Assembly (NCBI GenBank): GCA_001799615.1
Contig: MGTU01000011.1
Coordinates: 1 to 64,000, forward strand
Origin: Elusimicrobia bacterium GWA2_61_42
GTDB lineage: Bacteria; Elusimicrobiota; Elusimicrobia; Elusimicrobiales; UBA9959
Reading direction: 5' to 3'
Length of the DNA stretch: 64,000 bases
Made by a program: the position numbers and the translations under genes. Shown one piece after another: positions 8,752-17,277 of the stretch. Position 1 is the first letter of the stretch, and each line of letters starts with the position of its first letter. The notes under the pieces were generated by a model, which was not told where the DNA came from, ran no database searches, and saw nothing but the letters and a program-made list of their open reading frames with translations.

Positions 8752-9777
8752 ATGGATTACGCTAAAGTTTGGTTCGTGTTCTGGGCGGTGCTGTGGGCCG
8801 GCTACTTCGCGCTGGACGGGTTCGACCTGGGCGTCGGCTTCTCTGGCTGGCTGGCGGCGGACGGAGAAGAGGAACGCCGGAGCGTTTTCGCTTCCATCGG
8901 GCCCTTCTGGGACGGCAACGAGGTCTGGCTGGTGACCGCCGGCGGGGCCACGTTCGCGGCTTTCCCGGCCGTTTACGCCGGGCTTTTCAGCTGGCTCTAT
9001 CCCGCCCTGGCCCTTATCCTTTTCTCGCTGATAGCCCGGGGCGTGTCGCTGGAATTCAGGGGCAAAGTGCAGGCCGCCGCCTGGAAATCCTTCTGGGAGC
9101 GGACGGCGGCGGTTTCCAGCTTCCTGGCGGCGCTGCTGTTCGGCGTGGCCTTCGGGAATTTGTTCCGCGGGCTTGAGATAGGCGCGGACGGCTACCTCGG
9201 GACTTTCGCCGGGCTGCTGAATCCTTACGCCCTGCTTACCGGCCTGCTGTTCTGCGCGTTCTTCTTCTTCCACGGCCAGCTCTGGCTTTCGTTCAAGACG
9301 CCGGCGCCCGTGGCCGGCAAAGCGCGGCGGCTCGCCGGCGGGGCCTGGTACGCGCTGCTGCTGCTCGCCGTACTGTTCGCGGCGGCGAGCTACGCTTACA
9401 CCGGCCTGAGCGCTAATTTCCTGGTCCGCAAATACCTGCTGGTCCTGCCGGCGCTGCTGACCGCTTCTCTCGTGGCGGCCAAACTCCTGCTGTCGCGCGG
9501 GGATCCGGGGCGGGCTTTTCTGGTCTCTTTCGCCGGCATCGTCTTCTTCGCCCTCACGGGTTTCGCCGGCATCTACCCGGACCTGCTGCCTTCCCGCCTG
9601 GACCCGGAGTTCGGCCTTAACGTGTACAATTCGGCTTCAAGTCCCTACACCCTCAGGCTGATGACGGCCGTGACGGCGGTTTTCCTGCCGGTGGTGATCT
9701 GCTACCAGGTCTGGGTGTACAGGCTTTTCCGGGCCCCGCTCGGTTCCGAGGAACTCAGGAAAAGCGGCATGTACTGA
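8752..9777 (+). CDS. cydB: Cytochrome bd ubiquinol oxidase subunit II
   Basis: 341 residues with about eight to nine membrane helices. The start at ATG 8752 (MDYAKVWF) is preferred over an in-frame ATG at 8713, because AAGGAA (8735-8740) lies at good spacing and the 8713 start would read through the folded spacer arm. Family signatures are present: ALDGFDLGVG near the N-terminus and GPFWDGNEVWL around residues 50-60. It forms the heterodimeric oxidase with CydA. The C-terminus (SGMY) ends with TGA at 9775-9777. Confidence 0.96.
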   Translation: MDYAKVWFVFWAVLWAGYFALDGFDLGVGFSGWLAADGEEERRSVFASIGPFWDGNEVWLVTAGGATFAAFPAVYAGLFSWLYPALALILFSLIARGVSLEFRGKVQAAAWKSFWERTAAVSSFLAALLFGVAFGNLFRGLEIGADGYLGTFAGLLNPYALLTGLLFCAFFFFHGQLWLSFKTPAPVAGKARRLAGGAWYALLLLAVLFAAASYAYTGLSANFLVRKYLLVLPALLTASLVAAKLLLSRGDPGRAFLVSFAGIVFFALTGFAGIYPDLLPSRLDPEFGLNVYNSASSPYTLRLMTAVTAVFLPVVICYQVWVYRLFRAPLGSEELRKSGMY

Positions 9778-9811
9778 TAGCTATAGGTAAAAACGCGCCG
9801 CTTTTTGCTAA

Positions 9812-9817
9812 TATAAT
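9812..9817 (+). promoter_or_regulatory. -10 hexamer abutting a start codon (leaderless promoter)
   Basis: TATAAT ends 6 bases before ATG 9824 and overlaps a TGCTAATAT extended -10-like sequence (9807-9814). No Shine-Dalgarno fits between it and the start, so the transcript probably begins at or within a base or two of the ATG. Confidence 0.6.
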
Positions 9818-9823
9818 AACGTT

Positions 9824-10663
9824 ATGAAAATAAAGTTCTGGGGCGCGCGGGGTTCCATCCCCGTTTCCGGCAGACAATACATAAAGTACGGGGGCAGCAC
9901 CACCTGCGTCGAGGTGCGTTCTAAAAAAGACGAACTGATCATCGTCGACGCCGGGTCGGGCATCAGGCTGCTCGGCAAGGAACTGCTCAAGAACACCCAT
10001 AACAATTTCAACATGCTCTTCACGCACTCCCACTGGGACCACGTGCTGGGCTTCCCGTTCTTCGCGCCCATCTACAACAAGAAGACCCGCATAAGGATAA
10101 TGGGCTGTTCCTTTTCTTCCGACCCGGTCCGCGAGATAATCGCCAAAACCATGCAGCCGCCGGGCTTCCCGGTAAAATTCGAGGAGATCTCGGCGCGTTT
10201 CGAATTCGCCTCCCTCTGTACCGGCGGGTGCGAGCTGGGCGGCATGCAGGTACTGCCCATAGAACTCAGCCACCCCAACAACGGCCTGGGCTACAAATTC
10301 TGCGAGGGCGGAAAAACTTTCGCTTTCCTTACCGACAACGAACTGGGTTTCGTGCACCCCGGCGGCAGGAAGCCGGAGGATTACGTCGCCTTTTCGCGCG
10401 GCGCGGACCTGCTGGTGCACGACGCCGACTATACCGACGCCGAGTACCCCAGGCGCCGGACGTGGGGGCATTCCACCTGGCAGCAGGCGCTGGACCTGGC
10501 CCTTAAGGCCGAGGTGCGGGCGCTGGGCCTGTTCCACCACAACCAGGACCGTTACGATTCCGAGCTGGACAAGACGGTGGCGGAGTGCGCGCGCAGGGCC
10601 CGCAAGGCCGGCTCCAAACTCAAATGTTTCGCGGTCAGGGAAGGCCAGGAAGTAAAACTTTAA
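9824..10663 (+). CDS. MBL-fold metallohydrolase (PhnP/RNase Z-like superfamily)
   Basis: 279 residues. The N-terminus (MKIKFWGARGSIPVSG) is typical of the cyclic-nucleotide-phosphodiesterase-like MBL branch. The metal motif is THSHWDH (residues about 67-73), with further ligands in ELSHPN and HDADY and a final LFHH. Proteins of this branch hydrolyse phosphodiesters or act in signalling; the substrate is unknown here. The start is supported by the adjacent -10 element, which implies a leaderless mRNA. It is probably co-transcribed with the next two genes. Confidence 0.85.
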   Translation: MKIKFWGARGSIPVSGRQYIKYGGSTTCVEVRSKKDELIIVDAGSGIRLLGKELLKNTHNNFNMLFTHSHWDHVLGFPFFAPIYNKKTRIRIMGCSFSSDPVREIIAKTMQPPGFPVKFEEISARFEFASLCTGGCELGGMQVLPIELSHPNNGLGYKFCEGGKTFAFLTDNELGFVHPGGRKPEDYVAFSRGADLLVHDADYTDAEYPRRRTWGHSTWQQALDLALKAEVRALGLFHHNQDRYDSELDKTVAECARRARKAGSKLKCFAVREGQEVKL

Positions 10664-10676
10664 ACCGGACAAAATT

Positions 10677-11180
10677 ATGCCTAAATTCAACTTTTATTCA
10701 GCCTGGATGGACCCGGTGTTCTACCTTTGGGCGGCCGTCGCCGCCGCCGCGCTGTTCGCGCTGGTGTATTCCATCCGCCGGTACCTGGAACTTAAGAACA
10801 CCGGCGTTTTCGACCAGGAAGCCGCGCCCGAGGACTCTTCTTCAGCGGACCTGCTGCCCACGGTGGACGAGCAGCCTGAGCTGCCCGTCCGGGACGAGCT
10901 GCCGGCTCCCGGGCCCGAGCCGATGCCCGCGCCCGGCCCCGCCGCCGCGGAAGCCGGCCTTGGTTCCAACCGCGCCGAAACCTTCGTCCGCGGCATTTAC
11001 GAGGGGATTTCCGGCCTCGACTCGCGCCTGCGCGGCATAGAGGCAGCCATGTCCAAGGGCCGCGTCAACAACGACTTTACCGTCAAGTTCCTGGAAGACA
11101 TCCTGCAGGATATAGACTCCCTGGACAAAGCCAAGCTGAAGGCCAGGATAGAGTACCTCCTTTCAGACCTCAAAAAATAA
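10677..11180 (+). CDS. Hypothetical single-span membrane protein with Pro-rich linker
   Basis: 167 residues, no family recognised. One hydrophobic segment near residues 12-31 (FYLWAAVAAAALFALVYSI) is followed by a Pro/Glu-rich linker (about 45-95) and a C-terminal charged helical region (LDSRLRGIEAAMSKG to the end) likely to form a coiled coil. It starts 13 bases after the MBL gene and ends 2 bases before the next start, so the three genes form an operon. The layout resembles an inner-membrane anchor with a soluble oligomerising tail; its function is unknown. Confidence 0.75.
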   Translation: MPKFNFYSAWMDPVFYLWAAVAAAALFALVYSIRRYLELKNTGVFDQEAAPEDSSSADLLPTVDEQPELPVRDELPAPGPEPMPAPGPAAAEAGLGSNRAETFVRGIYEGISGLDSRLRGIEAAMSKGRVNNDFTVKFLEDILQDIDSLDKAKLKARIEYLLSDLKK

Positions 11181-11182
11181 AA

Positions 11183-12574
11183 GTGAAAAGTTTTTCAGCC
11201 ATCCTGCCCGCGCTGGCGCTTTGCGCCGGCACGGCCTATGGCGGCTTTTTCCCCGACGGCGCCTTTACGGACGACGCCCGCGGGCTCGCGGCCGCGCAGT
11301 TCCTCAAGGTCCCCCCTTCGGCGCGTTTCTCCGCGCTGGGCGGAGCGGGGCTGGCGCTGCGGGGCGCCGACTCCTTCTTCCTAAATCCCGCCGGAGCCGC
11401 CGCGCCGGGGCCCGGGGGCCGCGCCGTTTCGGTTTCCTATGAAGCTTTGCTCGAGGGGGCTTCGCGTACCGGTCTCGTTCTTTCCAACGGGACTTCCTCC
11501 GGCGTCTTTTCCGCGGGCCTGCTTTACCACGGCGCCGCTCCCGGGGACAGGCTGGACGGGGCCGGCAGCAGGACGGGTCCGGATATCCCCGCCTATGACG
11601 CCGCGCTGGGCGCGGGCTGGGCGCGCGCTTTCGGCCCGTTCGACTTCGGCGTCGGCCTGAAATACATAAAATCCCGCCTGGCGGAGGAGTCCGGCGCTTC
11701 CGCCGCGGTGGACGCCGGGCTGATCTTCAGGGAGGCTTCCCCTTCCAGCGTGGAACTGGCGCTGGCCGTCCGTAATTTCGGGCCCCCGCTGAAGCTGGGC
11801 AGCGAGAAAGACCCGCTGCCTTTCGAACTGGGCGGCGGGCTGAAGTGGAAATACACCCCGGACCTGAATTTCTTCATGGAGGGACGGCTGCCCTGCGACC
11901 ATTCCCCCTACCTGGCCTTCGCCGGCGAATGGTTTTTCCCTTACGCGGCGGCCTCGGGCCTGTTCCTGCGCGCCGGGATGAATTTCAAGAATTACGACGA
12001 CCACGGTTTCCTGGGGGCTTTTGCCGGCGGCTTCGGGCTGAAATTCGGCGGTTTTTTGCTGGATTACGCCTTCGCGCCTTACGGCGAGCTGGGCGCGGCG
12101 CACCGCATGACGGCCGGCTGGGCCTGGGGCGGCGCGGCGGCGAAAACCGGGCAAAAAAAAGCCGCGGTCCCTTCGCGCTCCGTCGTCCTCGCCGTGGCGG
12201 AGTTCACGGCCGGCGGCGGGGTGACCGAAACCGAGGCGGCCGTGCTGCGCAACCTGACGGAGTCGGAGCTGCTGAAGACAAGGCGTTTCAGGATCGTAGA
12301 GCGGTCCAAGCTGGATTTTATACTGGCGGAGAAAAAACTGGCCTACGCCGGGCTTTCCGGCGAGCTGGCCGCCGCCGAGCTGGCCCGCGTTTCGGGGGCG
12401 GAGTTCGCGGTTTTCGGCCTGGTCTCCAAAGATAAGAAGGGGTATACGGTAACGGCCGGCCTGGTGAACGCCGCCTCGGGCGAGGTGCTGGTCTCTGAAA
12501 CTGTTCTGGCGGCCGAAGATTATCTTTTCCGGGACGCCTCAAGGCGCCTTGCCGCGGCGCTGGCCGCGCGCTGA
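11183..12574 (+). CDS. PorV-like outer-membrane protein fused to a CsgG/LpoB-like domain
   Basis: 463 residues, GTG start at 11183, with a signal peptide ending near AYG (residue 20). Residues about 30-320 follow the PorV/UPF0164 pattern (FLKVPPSARFSALGGAGLAL then FLNPAG), an outer-membrane barrel linked in other phyla to type IX secretion shuttles. A Lys/Ala linker leads to residues about 335-463 (VLAVAEFTAGGG, then FRIVERSKLDFILAEKKL, then GAEFAVFGLV), which resembles CsgG/HfaB/LpoB-type periplasmic assembly domains. The combination suggests an outer-membrane assembly or secretion factor. It converges on and overlaps the next gene. Confidence 0.75.
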   Translation: MKSFSAILPALALCAGTAYGGFFPDGAFTDDARGLAAAQFLKVPPSARFSALGGAGLALRGADSFFLNPAGAAAPGPGGRAVSVSYEALLEGASRTGLVLSNGTSSGVFSAGLLYHGAAPGDRLDGAGSRTGPDIPAYDAALGAGWARAFGPFDFGVGLKYIKSRLAEESGASAAVDAGLIFREASPSSVELALAVRNFGPPLKLGSEKDPLPFELGGGLKWKYTPDLNFFMEGRLPCDHSPYLAFAGEWFFPYAAASGLFLRAGMNFKNYDDHGFLGAFAGGFGLKFGGFLLDYAFAPYGELGAAHRMTAGWAWGGAAAKTGQKKAAVPSRSVVLAVAEFTAGGGVTETEAAVLRNLTESELLKTRRFRIVERSKLDFILAEKKLAYAGLSGELAAAELARVSGAEFAVFGLVSKDKKGYTVTAGLVNAASGEVLVSETVLAAEDYLFRDASRRLAAALAAR

Positions 12575-13075
12575 CGCCGAGAGATCTTTTTCCAGGTGCT
12601 TTATGCGCCAGCCGTTCCTTATCCTCTGCGGGTCTATCTTCTCGGCGGCCCTGGCCGCCTCAAGCGCCCGCGCCTTGTTCCCAAGCTCCTCGTAAACTTC
12701 GCTGAGCCGCTCGTAGTAGGCGGCGTTGGCCGGGTCTTTCGCGATATTCCATTCCAGGTTAAGGGCTTCTTCCCGGAGGGTTCTGCGCCGGAAGACCCCG
12801 CGCAGTTTGTAGCGGGTCTCCCTGTACAGCCCGAACCCGGCCAGCCCCGTAACCACCGCCAGGTCGTACAGGATGGCCGAGCGCGGCCAGCGGACGAGCA
12901 CTATCATGTTGGAAATGTAAATAAAAAGAAGGAAGAAAGCGCCGATCAGGAAAGCGTCCGTAAAGGAAACGCCGCCGTGCATGTAGGCGGTTTCCTTGCG
13001 CTCTATGATGGAGACCAGCGCCCAGGTGGTGGCCAGGGCGAACAGCGTCGAGTAGATTATTATCCAGACGAGCAT
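12539..13075 (-). CDS. Small membrane protein with TPR-like C-terminus
   Basis: 178 residues, function unknown. The start (MLVWIIIYSTLF) is fixed by TGATG overlap with the stop of the IMPase-like gene, implying translational coupling. Three hydrophobic segments (about 1-22, 38-60, 66-82) precede a basic stretch and a helical-repeat region (DPANAAYYERLSEVYEELGN, then ALEAARAAEKIDP) that reads like one to two TPRs. Its last 36 bases overlap the 3' end of the convergent PorV-CsgG gene. Confidence 0.75.
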   Translation of the reverse strand: MLVWIIIYSTLFALATTWALVSIIERKETAYMHGGVSFTDAFLIGAFFLLFIYISNMIVLVRWPRSAILYDLAVVTGLAGFGLYRETRYKLRGVFRRRTLREEALNLEWNIAKDPANAAYYERLSEVYEELGNKARALEAARAAEKIDPQRIRNGWRIKHLEKDLSASARGQRRGKAP

Positions 13076-13860
13076 CAGCGGCCCAGCCTCCGCTTTATCA
13101 CCCGGAGCATGGCGGCGTGGATGCGCCCGTTGCTGGCCAGGGTCTGGCTGCCCATGGCCGCCAGTTCCTGCCACGGCCCGCCCGCGAAATCCGTCACCTT
13201 CCCCCCGGCTTCCTCGAGTATGAGTTTTCCCGCGGCCACGTCCCAGGGTTTCAGCCCGAATTCCCAGTAGCCGTCGGTGCGGCCGGCGGCCAGCCAGCAG
13301 AGGTCGAGCGAGGCGGAGCCCATGCGCCGCACGTCGTGGGACAATTGCATGAATTCCGAGAAAAAGCCGCAGTAGAAATCGGCTTTTTCCGCCCTGTCGT
13401 ACGGGAAGCCGGTTACCAGCAGGGCTTTCGAGACCGAGGGCGTGCGCGTAACGGCGAGCCTGCGGCCGTTGACGAAAGCGCCGCGGCCGCGCGCGGCCAG
13501 GAACAGCTCTTTCCTGAACGGGTCGTAAACCCCGCCCGCTTTTATGACGCCGTTATCCGCGAAGCCGATAGAGACGGCCGCGGCGGGAAAACCGTGGGCG
13601 TAATTGGTGGTGCCGTCCAGCGGGTCTATGATCCAGAACCGCTTATTGGGGGTGGCCTCCACCGGGCTTTCCTCCGCCATGAAACCGTCGGCCGGGAAAG
13701 CCTTGCGGATGAGCGCTATGACGGTTTTTTGCGCGGCCAGGTCCGCTTCGGTAAGCAGGTTGGCCCGGCCCTTCAGGCGGTAGGAGACCTTGCCGAACTT
13801 GGCGGCCAGGATCCTGCCGCCGGCCAGCGCCGCTTTTTTTAAGATCAGCAGTTCTTTCAT
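13075..13860 (-). CDS. Inositol monophosphatase family protein
   Basis: 261 residues, usual length for SuhB/IMPase. The metal-binding motifs are clear: EES near residue 64, WIIDPLDGTTNYAHG (about 76-90) and KPWDVAAGKLILEEAGG (about 204-220). The family hydrolyses inositol-1-phosphate, related sugar phosphates or bisphosphates in the cytoplasm. Its ATG overlaps the stop of the upstream kinase gene by 4 bases (ATGA) and its stop overlaps the next start, so three genes form one operon. The exact substrate is not determinable. Confidence 0.93.
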   Translation of the reverse strand: MKELLILKKAALAGGRILAAKFGKVSYRLKGRANLLTEADLAAQKTVIALIRKAFPADGFMAEESPVEATPNKRFWIIDPLDGTTNYAHGFPAAAVSIGFADNGVIKAGGVYDPFRKELFLAARGRGAFVNGRRLAVTRTPSVSKALLVTGFPYDRAEKADFYCGFFSEFMQLSHDVRRMGSASLDLCWLAAGRTDGYWEFGLKPWDVAAGKLILEEAGGKVTDFAGGPWQELAAMGSQTLASNGRIHAAMLRVIKRRLGR

Positions 13861-14666
13861 TTTGCCCGTCCGTGTTGTAAAGCCAGGCGCGCCGCCGCTT
13901 CCCCGGCGCTTAAGGCCGCCTTGATAAAAACGAGTTTTCGGCCCTTTAACGCCAGGCGCGCGGCTCTCGCGAAATTAGCCCTGAAGCGCGCGTTCTCCAT
14001 CAGCCCGCCGGCCAGCGCCGCGCGGATCTGCCCGCGGCAAGGCGCGGCGGCGGTTCTTAAAAGCAGCGCCAGTTCGTAATGGGCGGCCGCCTCCAGCAGC
14101 GCGCAGGCCTTGTCGCCGCGGGCGGCCCGGGCCAGCAGGGTTTTCGCGTAGGCCGCCGTGGGGCCGTGGCCCAGGGCGCCGGCTTCGTGCAGGCGGCCGA
14201 GGGTGCCTAGATATTGCCGGCCCAGCCAGCGCCCGGAACCGGGGTCCCCTGACGGCGGGTTGAAGCCCCCCGTCTTTTTGTAAGCGCCCGGCTTGCCGCT
14301 GAAGACCACCGCCCCGGTGCCGGCTATGAGCAGCAGCCCGGCTTTGCCTTTGAAAGCGGCGAAATGCGCCGCCTCGGCGTCCGAGACTACGCCCGCGAGG
14401 TTAAGTTTCCCGGCCAGGGCTTTGACCAGGAACGGTTTTTTCCATTTGCGGCTGAAAGCGCCGCGCGTCGCTATGACCAGAGGGGCGGAGGCGCCCCCGG
14501 GCCAGCGCGCCAGCAGCGCTGCGAGTTTGAGCGGCAGGGTCTTGAGCGGCGCCGTCCGGAAGCGAATGTTCTTTACGGGGCGCAGGCGCGCGTCTATGGC
14601 GGCCACCCTGGTCCAGGTGCCGCCCCTGTCCACGCCTATAGCCGCTATTTCTTTAGTTTTATTCAT
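13857..14666 (-). CDS. BadF/BadG/BcrA/BcrD-family ATPase, N-acetylglucosamine kinase-like
   Basis: 269 residues from ATG 14666 (MNKTKEIAAIG). A longer in-frame extension exists, but it would cross the divergent promoter and encode unrelated sequence. The ASKHA phosphate-1 loop is GVDRGGTWTRVA, the second is LLIAGTGAVVFSG (about residue 115), followed by GDPGSGRWLG, typical of GlcNAc kinase-like members. It probably phosphorylates an amino sugar from recycling or uptake. It leads the operon with the IMPase-like phosphatase. Confidence 0.85.
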   Translation of the reverse strand: MNKTKEIAAIGVDRGGTWTRVAAIDARLRPVKNIRFRTAPLKTLPLKLAALLARWPGGASAPLVIATRGAFSRKWKKPFLVKALAGKLNLAGVVSDAEAAHFAAFKGKAGLLLIAGTGAVVFSGKPGAYKKTGGFNPPSGDPGSGRWLGRQYLGTLGRLHEAGALGHGPTAAYAKTLLARAARGDKACALLEAAAHYELALLLRTAAAPCRGQIRAALAGGLMENARFRANFARAARLALKGRKLVFIKAALSAGEAAARLALQHGRAK

Positions 14667-14682
14667 GCCGCGCTTTGCCCTG

Positions 14683-14711
14683 TTGACGACGGGAAGGTTA
14701 AATGATATCAT
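14683..14711 (+). promoter_or_regulatory. Sigma70-type promoter for the PTS EIIA-like gene
   Basis: TTGACG (14683-14688), 17-base spacer, TATCAT (14706-14711). Predicted start of transcription is near 14718, about 10 bases before ATG 14728, so the leader is very short and has no Shine-Dalgarno. The minus-strand kinase gene starts at 14666, so the region serves divergent units. Confidence 0.75.
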
Positions 14712-14727
14712 ATAAAAAGCAGTCCAT

Positions 14728-15198
14728 ATGATAAGACAGTCAGACGGCGTAAGCCTTTCAACTATAATAAACCCCGAAAACGTGTTTTTCCTTGAGGGAA
14801 AGCCTTCCAAGGAAGAGGCCGTGCTGCAGCTTACCGAGAAAATGCTGCCCCGGGTCGCCGCTATTATAAGCCGCAAGGCCCTTTTCGGGCGGGTGGCGGA
14901 GGTGGAGAAGCTCAACCAGGTGCTGGAGAGCGGCTTCTATATCCCCCACGCCAAGTTCCCCGAGCTGGACGGTTTCCACGCGGTGCTGGGCATTATCCCC
15001 GAGGGCTTCGTTGACCCGGCTACCGGCCTGCGGGTTAAAGCGCTGCTGCTCCTGCTCTCGCCCCACAGACCGGATTTCTTCCAGCGCCACCTGAACGTCC
15101 TTTCCCTGCTCAGCCAGACTTTCCAGCCGGAGCTGATAGAAAAGCTGGCCGTTCTGAAAGACCCCGCCGCCGCCGCCGCCCTCGTCACGGGCAAATAA
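14728..15198 (+). CDS. PTS EIIA type-2 (PtsN/fructose-mannitol-like) domain protein
   Basis: 156 residues, a single EIIA domain. GFYIPHAKFPEL (about residues 69-80) contains the phosphorylatable His of the EIIA-2 family (usual form GxAxPHA), followed by the alternating strand/helix pattern HAVLGIIPEGF and LLLLLSPH. No other PTS component is nearby, so it may act as a regulatory EIIA of the nitrogen-PTS type. It is followed 57 bases later by a transporter with its own promoter-like element. Confidence 0.85.
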   Translation: MIRQSDGVSLSTIINPENVFFLEGKPSKEEAVLQLTEKMLPRVAAIISRKALFGRVAEVEKLNQVLESGFYIPHAKFPELDGFHAVLGIIPEGFVDPATGLRVKALLLLLSPHRPDFFQRHLNVLSLLSQTFQPELIEKLAVLKDPAAAAALVTGK

Positions 15199-15242
15199 TC
15201 CCGTTTGCTTTCCGCCGCTTTCCGCCCCCGTCTATAAACATA

Positions 15243-15248
15243 TATAAT
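15243..15248 (+). promoter_or_regulatory. -10 hexamer abutting the permease start (leaderless promoter)
   Basis: TATAAT followed by 7 bases and then ATG 15256. There is no Shine-Dalgarno in the gap and no clear -35 upstream. The spacing places the expected transcription start on the start codon. Confidence 0.55.
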
Positions 15249-15255
15249 TGTAGTA

Positions 15256-17259
15256 ATGGTCCCTAATCCCAAATTTAAGCAGGTTTTCGTCCTGAGCACG
15301 GCCATGCTCAGCTTCATCTCTTTCTGGAAGGCCGCCTCCATCGTGCTGTGCGACTTCGGCTCCAGCGCCTATTACGCCGGCGGCATCGCCATGAACTCTT
15401 TCGGCCCGGCTTTCCCCTGGTTCATCCTGGGCGTCATGCTGTTCTCGGGCCTGATGCTGGGCGTTTACACCGAGTCCTGCCTGATGTTCGTGCGCGGCGG
15501 CGTTTACGTGGTGGTGCGCGAGGCCATGGGCAAGGTGATGGCAAAGCTTTCCGTTTCGGCGCTCATCTTCGACTATACGCTGACCGGGCCTATCAGCTCC
15601 GTCACGGCCGGCCTTTACCTCGGCAGCCTGCTCTCCAATATCATGCCGCTGCTGCATATCAACTGGCACGTGCCGGCCCGCGCCTTCGCCGTGATCTTCG
15701 CGGTGATAGTGACCGCCTATTTCTGGCGGGAAAATATCCGCGGCGTGGAAGAGTCCGCCGACAATAATCTCAAGATCATAGCCTTCGTATCCGTGGTCGC
15801 CGTGCTCCTTATCAGCTGGGCCGGCCTTACGATCTATCACAGGGGCTTCACGCTGCCGCCCTTCGAGCCGGTCTTCACCGAAAAAGCCCTGGGCTGGACC
15901 GTGCATTTCCCTTGGCTGAAAGCTGTGGGCGTTATCGGCATCATCATGGCCTTCGGTCATTCCATCCTCGCCCTCTCCGGCCTGGAGACGCTGGCGCAGG
16001 TGTACAGGGAGATCGAGGACCCCAAATTCGAGAACCTTAAGAAAGCCGTCATCACCATCTTCGTCTTCAGCGTGCTGTTCACCGGCCTGCTGACCTTCAT
16101 GTCGGCCCTGATCATCCCCGGGGACCTGATCGCCGGCAAGTACGCCGACAATCTGCTCAGCGGCCTGGCGCTGGAGCTGGACGGCCCGTACTGGAGCCGG
16201 CTCGGCATGCAGGTATTGGTGGTGCTGTCCGGGGTGCTGATGCTCGTCGGCGCGGTAAACACCTCCTTCGTCGGCTCCAACGGCGTCCTCAACCGCGTGG
16301 CCGACGACGGCATCCTGCACGACTGGTTCCGCCACCTGCACAAGAAATTCGGCACCACGCACCGCATCATCAACCTGGTGGCGATAACGCAGATCCTTAT
16401 AATCCTCATTTCCCGCGGCGACATCTTCCTGCTGGGCGAGGCCTATTCCTTCGGCGTGCTGTGGAGCCTTACCTTCGACACGCTCTCCATGATCATCCTG
16501 CGGTTCAGGAAGCAGGACGAGGAGCGGGAGTGGAAGTTCCCGTTCAACATAAAGTCCGGCAACGTCTACGTCCCGATAGGCATGGTGGCGATCCTCATGG
16601 TCCTGCTGGCGGCGACCGGCATGAACATGCTCACCAAGAAGGTGGCCACCATAGGCGGTGTGCTGTTCACCATGACCTTCTTTACCATCTTCCATATCTC
16701 GGAGAAGATGAACGAGAAGAAGGCGCAGCTTTACGCTCCCGATGAAGACAACGACGAGAAGATGAACCTCCGCAAAGAGGCCGACATCCACACGGTGGTG
16801 CCGGAACTCACCAAGGACCGCCGCGTGCTGGTGCCGGTCAGGAACCCCAACAATCTGCTGCACCTGGCCGCGGTGCTCGAGACCGCCGACGACGATACCA
16901 CCGACATCATAGTGCTCTCGGCCAAGATCGCCAAGGGCATCCAGTCCGGCGGCGAGACCATGTCCGACGAGGACAAGGAAGTGTTCAGCGCGGTGGTGCT
17001 GATGGCGGAAAAATACGGCAAGACCGTCAAGCCCATTTTTGTTTTTTCCAACGACCCGTTCTACTCCATGGCGCAGGTGGCGCAGGCCGCCGGCTGCGAC
17101 GAGATAGTGATGGGAGTTTCCGGTTCCAGCGGGGCCGAAGTGCAGCTGGAGCGCCTGGCCATGGCCTGGGGCATGCTCAGGAAGCCCGACGTGCCGGCCA
17201 AGCCGGTGCTGGCTAAAGTGGTTTGGGAAGGGCGGCAGATGACGTACCAGCTCAGCTGA
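15256..17259 (+). CDS. APC-family amino acid/polyamine permease with C-terminal USP-like domain
   Basis: 667 residues. Residues about 1-480 form roughly 12 membrane helices with APC-superfamily character (FWKAASIVLCDFGSSAYYAGG at the first broken helix, then SGLETLAQVYREIEDPK). After the last helix, residues about 515-660 are soluble (RRVLVPVRNPNNLLHLAAVLE, then GCDEIVMGVSGSSGAEVQLERLAMAWG) and resemble a universal-stress-protein fold with a nucleotide-loop-like G-rich segment. The tail probably regulates transport, as in other permease-USP fusions. The substrate is unknown. def starts 18 bases downstream. Confidence 0.85.
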   Translation: MVPNPKFKQVFVLSTAMLSFISFWKAASIVLCDFGSSAYYAGGIAMNSFGPAFPWFILGVMLFSGLMLGVYTESCLMFVRGGVYVVVREAMGKVMAKLSVSALIFDYTLTGPISSVTAGLYLGSLLSNIMPLLHINWHVPARAFAVIFAVIVTAYFWRENIRGVEESADNNLKIIAFVSVVAVLLISWAGLTIYHRGFTLPPFEPVFTEKALGWTVHFPWLKAVGVIGIIMAFGHSILALSGLETLAQVYREIEDPKFENLKKAVITIFVFSVLFTGLLTFMSALIIPGDLIAGKYADNLLSGLALELDGPYWSRLGMQVLVVLSGVLMLVGAVNTSFVGSNGVLNRVADDGILHDWFRHLHKKFGTTHRIINLVAITQILIILISRGDIFLLGEAYSFGVLWSLTFDTLSMIILRFRKQDEEREWKFPFNIKSGNVYVPIGMVAILMVLLAATGMNMLTKKVATIGGVLFTMTFFTIFHISEKMNEKKAQLYAPDEDNDEKMNLRKEADIHTVVPELTKDRRVLVPVRNPNNLLHLAAVLETADDDTTDIIVLSAKIAKGIQSGGETMSDEDKEVFSAVVLMAEKYGKTVKPIFVFSNDPFYSMAQVAQAAGCDEIVMGVSGSSGAEVQLERLAMAWGMLRKPDVPAKPVLAKVVWEGRQMTYQLS

Positions 17260-17277
17260 ACTTTACGCGAGGTAATT

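Noticed and set aside
14667-14915. N-terminal extension of the GlcNAc kinase-like gene
   Set aside because: It runs through the divergent promoter and the antisense of the EIIA gene; the ASKHA loop begins right after ATG 14666.
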